A DNA stretch of 17,250 nucleotides from Bryobacteraceae bacterium (GTDB taxonomy: Bacteria; Acidobacteriota; Terriglobia; Bryobacterales; Bryobacteraceae), in contig JASHWA010000402.1 of the NCBI GenBank assembly GCA_030044325.1, positions 1 through 17,250 on the forward strand, given 5' to 3'. Numbering within the stretch: position 1 is the first letter of the stretch; the number at the start of each line of letters is the position of its first letter. The notes beneath the pieces are model-generated. The model worked only from the letters and a program-made list of their open reading frames with translations, was not told the DNA's origin and made no database searches. Positions 1 through 6,377 of the stretch are shown here, piece after piece. A program made the translations under genes and the position numbers.

Positions 1-653
1 TGATCATCTGGAGCGCGGGAGCTTCGCCGCTCGGCGGAACGGCCTTCTGGGCAGTCGGTTTAACCGGCGTTCTGCTGACCTCTTTTTATACCTTCCGGGT
101 GATTTTCGTGGTCTTCTTCGGCGAGGCGCGAACGCCGGTGACGCGGCGCCCGGGTCTCGCGATGACCATTCCGCTGGTCACGCTGGCCGCCCTGTCGGTT
201 GTGGGCGGGTACGTCGAAAAGTGGTACCTCGCATTTGTCGGCCGGGCGCTGCCCGCGACGCGAACGGTGCCGGCGATGGGCGAAACAATCAGCAGCACGA
301 TCACGGCCGCAGTATTCATCGCCGGTGTTCTTTTCGCGTGGCTCATTTATGTTCGCCAGCCGTCGGTTGCGCAATCCGCGCTTGCGAACCCGCTCGGAGG
401 CGCGCTCGATCGCTTCTGGTTTTCCGATTGGGCGATGGACTGGCTCTATGACCGGCTCCTGGTACGTCCGGTCGAATGGCTGGCGTGGATCACCCGCGGC
501 GACGCGCTGGATTCGATTTACGACTGGCTCGCCGGTCTGGTGGTGCTGTGCTGGCGCGGGCTGAGCTCGACGGAAAACGGCAGAGTGCGCTGGTACGCCG
601 CGGGAATCGCGGCGGGGGCCGTGGTGTTCACCGCGGCGGCCATTTTCTTATGA
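1..653 (+). CDS. nuoL: NADH-quinone oxidoreductase subunit L, C-terminal part (5' end outside window)
   Basis: The reading frame is open from base 3 to a TGA at 651-653 and encodes about 216 residues, so the first two thirds of the gene lie upstream of the window. The fragment is hydrophobic, with membrane segments near the start (VLLTSFYTFRVIFVVFFG), in the middle (TAAVFIAGVLFAWLIYV) and at the very end (AAGIAAGAVVFTAAAIFL). NuoL is the largest antiporter-like subunit of the complex I membrane arm and ends in a long lateral helix and a final anchor helix, which fits this profile. The assignment rests mainly on position: complete nuoM and nuoN follow directly, the usual L-M-N order. The stop overlaps the nuoM start as ATGA, which suggests translational coupling. 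No active-site lysine or glutamate region is included in the fragment, so function cannot be tested from it. Confidence 0.9.
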   Translation, partial: IIWSAGASPLGGTAFWAVGLTGVLLTSFYTFRVIFVVFFGEARTPVTRRPGLAMTIPLVTLAALSVVGGYVEKWYLAFVGRALPATRTVPAMGETISSTITAAVFIAGVLFAWLIYVRQPSVAQSALANPLGGALDRFWFSDWAMDWLYDRLLVRPVEWLAWITRGDALDSIYDWLAGLVVLCWRGLSSTENGRVRWYAAGIAAGAVVFTAAAIFL

Positions 654-2128
654 TTCTGATTTACCTGATCGCGCTGCCGCTGGTGTCCGGAACTCTTTCC
701 TGGCTCGCGGGGCGCTTCAGCCGGCAGGCGCCGCGCTGGATCGCGCTGCTTGGATTATCCGCGGGTCTCGCTGCCACCATCGAACTCTGGGCCGCGAATC
801 GCCACGCGGGGTTCAGCACCTGGTTCGCGCAGGTCGACTGGATGTGGATGCCGGATTGGGGCATTCATTTTCATCTCGCGATGGACGGCTTGAGCCTGCT
901 GCTGGTGTTGCTCGCGTATTTCCTCGGCATTGTTTCGGTCCTGGTTTCCTGGACGGAAATCCAATATCAGACCGGCTTGTTCCATCTCACGCTTCAGTGG
1001 ATCGTCGCCAGCATGGGCGGAGTTTTTCTGGCGATGGACCTGTTCCTGTTCTACTTCGCCTGGGAGCTGATGCTGATTCCGCTGTATTTCCTGATCGCGA
1101 TCTGGGGACACGAGCACAGGATCTACGCGTCCGTGAAATTTTTCCTGTTCACGCAGCTCGGCGGATTGCTGATGCTGATCGCGATCCTGTCCCTGTATTT
1201 CGCGCATCACCGCGCCACCGGCGTGTACACCTTCGAATATGAGGATCTGCTTCACACGCCGCTCGCGCCGGCGGCGCAGATGTGGATCATGTTGGGGTTC
1301 TTTGTCGCGTTCGCGGTGAAACTGCCCGTCCCGCCGCTGCATTCCTGGCTGCCCGACGCGCACACGGAAGCGCCGACGGCGGGCAGCGTGATTCTCGCCG
1401 GGCTGGTGCTCAAAACCGGCGCGTATGGGATGCTGCGCTTCGTCGTTCCGCTGTTTCCCGGCGGCGCGCGCAGCTTCGCGCCGGTGGCGATGGCGCTGGG
1501 AGTTGCCGGCGTCCTGTACGGCACGATTCTGGCGTTCAGCCAGACCGACATGAAGCGGCTGGTGGCGTGGACCAGCGTCAGTCACATGGGATTCGTGCTG
1601 CTGGGAATCTTCGCCTGGAACCGGCTGGCGCTGGAAGGGGTGGTCGTGACGATGATGGCCCACGCGGTCAGCACCGGCGCGCTGTTCGTCACCGCCGGCC
1701 AGCTGCAGGAGCGCATCCACACCCGCGATCTCGGCCGCATGGGCGGATTGTGGGCGGTTGTTCCGCGGCTGGGCGGTTTCACGTTGTTTTTCGCCCTGGC
1801 CTCGCTCGGATTGCCCGGATTGGGGGACTTCGTGGGCGAATTCCTGGTGCTGCTCGGAACCTACCAGGTCAGCCCGATCCTGGCGATCCTGGGCGCGGTG
1901 GGAGTGTTTTTCTCCACGCTCTATGCGCTGCGCATGATCGAGCGCGTTTACCGCGGCCCGAACGCCGGCGATTGGCGGATTGCGGATCTGCTGCCGCGCG
2001 AAAACGCGGTGCTGGCGGTGATGATCGGCATCGTGCTGTGGCTGGGGCTGTATCCGCAGCCGGTGATCGATATGTTTCGCCCGTCAATGACCCGGCTGGC
2101 GATTTACGCTCCGTGGAGGACGCGGTGA
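650..2128 (+). CDS. nuoM: NADH-quinone oxidoreductase subunit M
   Basis: This 492-residue, highly hydrophobic protein is an antiporter-like proton-pumping subunit of the complex I membrane arm (the family is usually about 500 residues). Key family residues are visible: Glu139 in FYFAWELMLIPLYFLIAIWG, Lys224 in VKLPVPPLHSWLPDAHTEAP, and Lys255 in LAGLVLKTGAYGMLRF. They correspond to the glutamate and lysines that form the proton channel in E. coli NuoM. I chose the ATG at 650 because it overlaps the nuoL stop (ATGA) and starts directly on the first membrane helix (MILIYLIALPLVSG). The frame stays open upstream to 476, but that stretch lies inside nuoL and encodes a charged, non-membrane sequence. 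There is no clear Shine-Dalgarno sequence, so translation is probably coupled to nuoL. The 3' end overlaps nuoN by four bases. Confidence 0.97.
   Translation: MILIYLIALPLVSGTLSWLAGRFSRQAPRWIALLGLSAGLAATIELWAANRHAGFSTWFAQVDWMWMPDWGIHFHLAMDGLSLLLVLLAYFLGIVSVLVSWTEIQYQTGLFHLTLQWIVASMGGVFLAMDLFLFYFAWELMLIPLYFLIAIWGHEHRIYASVKFFLFTQLGGLLMLIAILSLYFAHHRATGVYTFEYEDLLHTPLAPAAQMWIMLGFFVAFAVKLPVPPLHSWLPDAHTEAPTAGSVILAGLVLKTGAYGMLRFVVPLFPGGARSFAPVAMALGVAGVLYGTILAFSQTDMKRLVAWTSVSHMGFVLLGIFAWNRLALEGVVVTMMAHAVSTGALFVTAGQLQERIHTRDLGRMGGLWAVVPRLGGFTLFFALASLGLPGLGDFVGEFLVLLGTYQVSPILAILGAVGVFFSTLYALRMIERVYRGPNAGDWRIADLLPRENAVLAVMIGIVLWLGLYPQPVIDMFRPSMTRLAIYAPWRTR
2115..2120 (+). promoter_or_regulatory. Ribosome binding site of nuoN
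   Basis: GGAGGA lies inside the last codons of nuoM, four bases before the GTG at 2125. This strong Shine-Dalgarno match decides the nuoN start in favour of that GTG over another in-frame GTG at 2113, which the site itself would overlap. Confidence 0.6.
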
Positions 2129-3543
2129 GCCCGGCCGATTTCACGGCGCTGCTTCCTTTGCTGATCCTCGCCGGGACGCCGCTCGCCGTCATGCTGGCGG
2201 TCAGCGCGAGGATGCGCGCGGCTTCAGTCGCGATTGCGCTCGCCGGACTCGCGGGCGCGTTCGGTTCGATCTGGCTCGCCCTGCCGCTCACACCGCGGCT
2301 GGTGGGGACCATCCTGGTGAGCGATCGCTACGCGCTGATCTACACCGGCCTGATTGCGGCGGTGACGTTCGCGTGCGTGCTGCTCGCTTGGGGGTATTTT
2401 AGGACGCGCGCGGAGCACCCTGAGGAGCTCTACATTCTGCTGCTGATCGCGTCGCTGGGCTCGGCGGTGCTCGCTTGGTCGAATCATTTCGCGTCGTTTT
2501 TTCTGGGACTCGAAATCCTGAGCGTTTCTCTTTATGGACTGATCGCGTACGAGCGCGATCTGAAAATCTCGATCGAAGCGGGCGTGAAGTACCTGGTGCT
2601 GGCCGCCGCTTCGGCGTCTTTTCTGCTGTTCGGGATGGCGCTCATCTATTTCGAAGTGGGCACGATGACGTTCGACCAAATCGCGACTGCGGCGGCGCGG
2701 CCGGGCGTTTCTGAACTGATGCTGCTCATCGGAGCCGTTCTGATCGTGGTCGGCGTCGGATTCAAGCTCGCGCTGGTTCCATTCCACATGTGGACGCCGG
2801 ATATTTACGAAGGCGCGCCCGCGCCGGTCACCGCCTACATCGCGACGGCTTCGAAAGCCGCGGTGTTCGCCGTGCTGCTGCGCTATTACGGCACGGCCGC
2901 CGGCGGGCCGGCGCTGTTCGCGATTCTCGCGGCGATCGCGATCGCGTCCATGCTCGCCGGAAACGTGCTGGCGCTGCGGCAATCGAACGTCAAACGAATT
3001 CTGGCGTATTCCTCGATCGCTCATCTGGGATATGTGCTGGTGGCGCTGCTCGCGGGCGGGAGCAGGGGCGATACCGCCGCGGTATTTTATCTGATCGCGT
3101 ATTCGGCGACGACGGTGGGAGCGTTCGCGGTGGTCGCGATTGTTTCCGGGCGCGAGCGCGAGGCGGATCGCCTGGAACATTATCGCGGCCTGTTCTGGAG
3201 CCGCCCGGCGCTGACCGCGGTGTTCACCACCATGCTCCTTTCGCTCGCCGGTCTTCCGGCGACCGCGGGGTTCATCGGGAAATTCTATTTGATCGCGGCC
3301 GGCGGAGCGGCGGGCCGCTGGTTCCTGATCATTATTCTCGCGGCGGCGAGCACCATCGGATTGTTTTACTACCTGCGAGTGATCGTCATGATGTACTCCC
3401 CCGCGCCGCAGGCGCCGCCGTTTGCGGGCGCTCAGGCGGTATCCGTGGTGGAAGGATTCGTCCTGGGCGCGCTGACTTTGATCGTGCTGTGGCTGGGAGT
3501 TTATCCCAACATGGTTTTTGACGCCATCGCCAGGACGTTCTGA
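2125..3543 (+). CDS. nuoN: NADH-quinone oxidoreductase subunit N
   Basis: This 472-residue polytopic membrane protein is the third antiporter-like subunit of complex I. It shows the NuoN hallmarks: Glu130 in FLGLEILSVSLYGLIAYERD, Lys155 in EAGVKYLVLAAASASFLLFG, Lys214 in GVGFKLALVPFHMWTPDIYE, and Lys244 in TAYIATASKAAVFAVLLRYY. Their spacing closely matches the proton-path residues known from E. coli NuoN (Glu133, Lys158, Lys217, Lys247). The start is the GTG at 2125, four bases after GGAGGA, overlapping the nuoM TGA. It ends the nuo cluster: the next gene is on the opposite strand with its stop only 16 bp away. No strong intrinsic terminator is visible in that gap. Confidence 0.97.
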   Translation: MSPADFTALLPLLILAGTPLAVMLAVSARMRAASVAIALAGLAGAFGSIWLALPLTPRLVGTILVSDRYALIYTGLIAAVTFACVLLAWGYFRTRAEHPEELYILLLIASLGSAVLAWSNHFASFFLGLEILSVSLYGLIAYERDLKISIEAGVKYLVLAAASASFLLFGMALIYFEVGTMTFDQIATAAARPGVSELMLLIGAVLIVVGVGFKLALVPFHMWTPDIYEGAPAPVTAYIATASKAAVFAVLLRYYGTAAGGPALFAILAAIAIASMLAGNVLALRQSNVKRILAYSSIAHLGYVLVALLAGGSRGDTAAVFYLIAYSATTVGAFAVVAIVSGREREADRLEHYRGLFWSRPALTAVFTTMLLSLAGLPATAGFIGKFYLIAAGGAAGRWFLIIILAAASTIGLFYYLRVIVMMYSPAPQAPPFAGAQAVSVVEGFVLGALTLIVLWLGVYPNMVFDAIARTF

Positions 3544-3559
3544 CGGGCTTTCTCGCGCC

Positions 3560-4042
3560 TCAGCCCAGGTGCGACTTCAAAAACTCCATAATCTGAAGAT
3601 GCCGGCCGGGACATCGCGGGCCGGGCGCGAAGCTCAGCGTCTCGTTGTCTTTGCTGACGAATAATCCGGCGGGATGGGCGTGCGGGGTTTCGAGATCGAA
3701 GACCACGCCCGATCCGCAGTTGTCTTCGTGCTCGATCTTGATCGCCGCGACATCGGCGTAGGGGCTCGACGGACCCCAGTCTTCATTGAACGCGTCCGGC
3801 GAATAGTATTTGCAGGGATGGTCCTGCGTGCAGCCCCACATCGCGTAGGCGTCCTGATACTTTTTCTGCTCGAGAAGAGAGAAGAACTGCTTGACCGTCT
3901 GTTCCTGGCGCCAGTTGCGGAACCACAGGAACACAAATCCGCCCACCACCACCACCACCGCGCCCCACAGCACGATGCGCTTTACCAGCCGCGCCCGCCG
4001 CTCTTCGGCCAGGCCGTAGGATGGGTCCAGAATTCCGCTCAT
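3560..4042 (-). CDS. Small single-pass membrane protein with four cysteines, unknown function
   Basis: The protein has 160 residues and I do not recognise a named family. A charged N-terminus (EERRARLVKR, 13-22) precedes one hydrophobic helix at about residues 23-41 (IVLWGAVVVVVGGFVFLWF). By the positive-inside rule the tail should face the periplasm. The exported part starts with a helical stretch (QTVKQFFSLLEQKKYQDAYA) that resembles the first helices of NTF2-like/DUF4878-type domains. That resemblance is only suggestive. Four cysteines (71, 77, 109, 144) all lie in the exported part and could make two disulfides. It begins 21 bp after the stop of the upstream OmpH/Skp-like gene, with an AAGGTG sequence two bases before the ATG, so the two are very likely cotranscribed. 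A function linked to envelope protein quality control is possible but rests on neighbourhood alone. Confidence 0.8.
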   Translation of the reverse strand: MSGILDPSYGLAEERRARLVKRIVLWGAVVVVVGGFVFLWFRNWRQEQTVKQFFSLLEQKKYQDAYAMWGCTQDHPCKYYSPDAFNEDWGPSSPYADVAAIKIEHEDNCGSGVVFDLETPHAHPAGLFVSKDNETLSFAPGPRCPGRHLQIMEFLKSHLG

Positions 4043-4063
4043 TTCACCTTCATTTTACGCCGT

Positions 4064-4585
4064 TCATTTTACGGGATACGCTTTGTCGTAAGCCGCCGTC
4101 ACATCCGCGGTGATTTCCAGGCCCGGCTTGAAGAAGTACGTGTTCTGCGCCTCGACCACCAGATCCAGCCCTTTTTCGTCCGCCAGCTTTTTGATGATGT
4201 CCGACATGCGTTGGCCCGTCCGCTGGAGAATGGAGTTGCGTTCGCTGTTGACGTCGTCCTGAAGATCCTGCTGGAGGCGCTGCGCCTCGCGCTGCTTGCG
4301 CTCCCCGCGCGCCTGAAGGTCGGCTTCGCCGGCGGCGCTCAGCTTTCCCTGGCTGGATTGGAGCTGGGTCTGAATATCGGCGAGCTCGCGCTGCACCTTG
4401 TCGAGCGCGTCCTGCCGCGGCTTGTACTTCGCCTGCAGATCGACCGACGCCTTCTTGATCTCGGCCGTATCCAGAATAGCCTTTTGCAGATTAACCACGC
4501 CAACCTTCAGTTGAGCCGATGCAGTGGTGGAGAATAGTCCGGTCGCGCACACTGCCAGCGCCGGAACCATCAACGAGCGGAACAT
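4064..4585 (-). CDS. OmpH/Skp family periplasmic chaperone
   Basis: The protein has 173 residues, close to the usual 160-180 for the family. A clear Sec signal peptide occupies residues 1-24 with a predicted cut at TTASA/Q. The mature part opens with LKVGVVNLQKAILDTAEIKK, the family's first strand and helix, then has a long charged coiled coil at about residues 38-125 rich in Q, K, E and R. It ends with the strand-forming GLDLVVEAQNTYFFKPGLEI and a second short helix (DVTAAYDKAY). OmpH/Skp proteins form jellyfish-like trimers in the periplasm that hold unfolded outer-membrane proteins for the BAM complex. Here the gene is not next to bamA or lpxD, its common partners in Proteobacteria. An AGGAG (4598-4602) lies 12 bases upstream of the ATG, and a promoter candidate lies just before it. 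Confidence 0.92.
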   Translation of the reverse strand: MFRSLMVPALAVCATGLFSTTASAQLKVGVVNLQKAILDTAEIKKASVDLQAKYKPRQDALDKVQRELADIQTQLQSSQGKLSAAGEADLQARGERKQREAQRLQQDLQDDVNSERNSILQRTGQRMSDIIKKLADEKGLDLVVEAQNTYFFKPGLEITADVTAAYDKAYPVK

Positions 4586-4614
4586 GAGATGAACGGACTC
4601 CTTTATTGAATCCT

Positions 4615-4644
4615 ATTCTAGCCTCCTTACAGTTAGACAAACAA
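4615..4644 (-). promoter_or_regulatory. Promoter candidate for the OmpH/Skp-like operon
   Basis: Read on the minus strand, TTGTTT (4644-4639) and TAGAAT (4620-4615) form a sigma-70-like pair with an 18-base spacer. Transcription would start near 4608, giving a leader of about 22 bases that contains the AGGAG at 4598-4602. The geometry fits well, but the match to consensus is only partial. Confidence 0.4.
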
Positions 4645-4645
4645 G

Positions 4646-4675
4646 TTTACGAAAGGTGCCCGGCTGCCTCATAAT
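4646..4675 (+). promoter_or_regulatory. Promoter candidate for the PafA-like phosphatase, near-leaderless
   Basis: TTTACG (4646-4651) and CATAAT (4670-4675) are 18 bases apart. The expected start point, about 4682, is only two or three bases before the ATG at 4685. No Shine-Dalgarno sequence precedes that ATG. The -35 element is weak, so confidence is low. It overlaps the opposite-strand promoter region, so the two directions may compete. Confidence 0.3.
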
Positions 4676-4684
4676 AGGTCTCTC

Positions 4685-6235
4685 ATGCGACGGCTCATCA
4701 TTGTTTTCCTGGCGAGTGTTACAGTTCTGTTAGCCGCGCCGCCGAAGCCCAAACTGGTGGTCGCCATCGTCATCGATCAGTTCCGCTACGATTACCTGCT
4801 GCGCTTCCGCAAGGATTACAACTCGGGACTGGAGCGGATGCTGGAGCGCGGCGCCAATTACACGGATGCGCATTACCTTCACGCGACCACCGTGACCGCG
4901 GTCGGCCATTCGACGTTTTTGAGCGGCGCCACGCCGTCGATCAGCGGGATCATCGCCAACGAATGGTACGACCGCAAGAGCAAACAGACGGTGACCAGCG
5001 TTTCCGATCCGGAAACCACGCTGCTGAGCTCGATTGCGGGCCGGCCGGGGTCTTCGCCGCGCAGAATGCTGGTGAGCACCGTCGGCGACGAGCTGAAGAT
5101 GCAGGGCAACGACTCCAAGGTGATCGGAATTTCGATCAAGGACCGCGGCGCGATTCTTCCCGCCGGCCACATGGCCGACGCGGCGTATTGGTACGATGAC
5201 GACACCAACGCATTCGTCACCAGCACGTATTATCGTGAACGGCTTCCCGAGTGGGCGCGCGAGTTCAACTCAGAAGAGCGCTACAGGAAGGTCATCGGCG
5301 CGCGATGGCTGCCCTTCGACGCCAAAGGCGAATCGGCTACGCCGTTTTGCACCATGGCCGCCGGCGGCGATCTGCGCTTCTGCGGCGCGATCGAGGCCAC
5401 GCCGTGGGGCAATGAGCTGATCGAGGAGTTCGCCGAGCGTGCCATCGCGGGCGAAAATCTCGGCCATCATCAATCGCCCGATATTCTCGCGGTCAGCTTT
5501 TCTTCGAACGATTACGTGGGTCACGCCGTCGGTCCCGACGCGCCCGAGGTGCGCGATATTTCCATCCGCACCGACCGGCTCCTGGGAAAGCTTTTCGATT
5601 ACATCGACGCGCACGTGGGAGCCGAGAACACGCTGATCGTTCTCACCGCGGATCACGGCGTCGCGCCCGTGCCGGAGGTCAACCAGGCTCGCAAGATGCC
5701 CGGCGGGCGCCTGAACGAAGCCGATTTCCGGCAGAAAATCAACGACGCGCTGGCGAAACGCTTCGGCCCCGGAAACTGGCTGATGCCCGGCGCCGTTTCG
5801 AACGCCTATCTCAATCTCGACCTGGTCGCGAAATACAAGGCCGACCGCGCGCAGGTGGAGCAGGCCGCAGCCGACGCCGTTCGCGCGCAGGAGCACATCG
5901 CGCGCGTTTACACGCGCCATCAGCTTGAATCGGGCGAGGTACAGCAGGATGCGATCAGCCGTGCGGTCAGCCTCTCGTTTTTCGCGCCGCGCTCCGGCGA
6001 TCTGTACGTCGTTCCAGAGCCCTATTACATGTTCGACGCGTCGGGAACCACGCACGGGCTGCCGTACAACTACGACCATCACGTTCCCCTGCTGATGCTC
6101 GGCCCGGGGATCAAAGCGGCGGCGTATTCGCGCACCGTCGCGATCAACGACGTCGCGCCCACGCTTGCCGAAATCCTGGGAGTGACGGAGCCAAGCGGCT
6201 CAGTGGGACACGTTTTATCTGAGATCGTCCCGTAG
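4685..6235 (+). CDS. Secreted PafA-like alkaline phosphatase (type I phosphodiesterase/nucleotide pyrophosphatase fold)
   Basis: The protein has 516 residues with an N-terminal signal peptide (MRRLIIVFLASVTVLLAAPP), so it acts in the periplasm or outside the cell. It has the two-zinc alkaline phosphatase site: Asp31 (VVAIVIDQFRYDYL), nucleophile Thr71 (TTVTAVGHSTFLSG), Asp276 and His280 (NDYVGH), Asp323 and His324 (TADHGV), and His457 (GTTHGLPYNYDHH). Asn92 (ANEWYD) and Lys152/Arg154 (SIKDRGAILPAGH) match the residues that make Elizabethkingia PafA a phosphate monoesterase (Asn100, Lys162, Arg164). The spacings agree closely: Thr to Asn is 21 in both, Asp to Asp-His 47 in both, His to last His 133 in both. 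It should release phosphate from organic monoesters, probably without strong phosphate regulation if it behaves like PafA. No Pho-box-like repeat was seen upstream. Confidence 0.93.
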   Translation: MRRLIIVFLASVTVLLAAPPKPKLVVAIVIDQFRYDYLLRFRKDYNSGLERMLERGANYTDAHYLHATTVTAVGHSTFLSGATPSISGIIANEWYDRKSKQTVTSVSDPETTLLSSIAGRPGSSPRRMLVSTVGDELKMQGNDSKVIGISIKDRGAILPAGHMADAAYWYDDDTNAFVTSTYYRERLPEWAREFNSEERYRKVIGARWLPFDAKGESATPFCTMAAGGDLRFCGAIEATPWGNELIEEFAERAIAGENLGHHQSPDILAVSFSSNDYVGHAVGPDAPEVRDISIRTDRLLGKLFDYIDAHVGAENTLIVLTADHGVAPVPEVNQARKMPGGRLNEADFRQKINDALAKRFGPGNWLMPGAVSNAYLNLDLVAKYKADRAQVEQAAADAVRAQEHIARVYTRHQLESGEVQQDAISRAVSLSFFAPRSGDLYVVPEPYYMFDASGTTHGLPYNYDHHVPLLMLGPGIKAAAYSRTVAINDVAPTLAEILGVTEPSGSVGHVLSEIVP

Positions 6236-6236
6236 C

Positions 6237-6359
6237 GCGTGGCGCGCGCAATCATGCGTGCCGCGTCGGCACTCGTGCCGACGCCCCGGCGGATGTCCAT
6301 AGCCTGCCACGCGTCGGGAAAAGTCTCGACGCGGCACGCAAACAGTGCGTGCGCCACGC
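6237..6359. repeat. Palindromic spacer repeat with imperfect 31/32-bp terminal arms (REPIN-like)
   Basis: This lies in the 142-bp gap between two convergent genes. The left arm (6237-6267) pairs with the right arm (6328-6359): GCGTGGCGC and TGCGTGCCGCGTC blocks are perfectly complementary and a short central segment differs. Overlapping the left arm is a perfect 10-bp stem with a two-base loop (6263-6272 with 6275-6284, GCGTCGGCAC/GTGCCGACGC). A shorter stem CGTCG...CGACG follows near 6312-6331. An 11-bp direct repeat CACGCAAACAG occurs at 6335 and 6355. Two head-to-head palindromes inside a larger inverted repeat resemble REPIN elements moved by RAYT transposases. It could also end transcription from both sides, although there is no T tract. 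Confidence 0.7.
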
Positions 6360-6377
6360 AAACAGCGGGCGCTGAAC

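Noticed and set aside
476..649. Upstream in-frame extension of nuoM
   Set aside because: It lies inside nuoL, encodes a charged non-membrane sequence, and the ATGA-linked ATG at 650 begins exactly on the first helix.
755..1720. Long open frame antisense to nuoM (321 codons)
   Set aside because: Its Arg/Gln/His-rich composition is typical of a shadow frame of a high-GC gene, with no recognisable motif.
1282..2124. Upstream in-frame extension of nuoN
   Set aside because: It overlaps nuoM in another frame, is Arg/Ala/Gly-rich, and lacks hydrophobic helices; the GTG at 2125 has a ribosome binding site.
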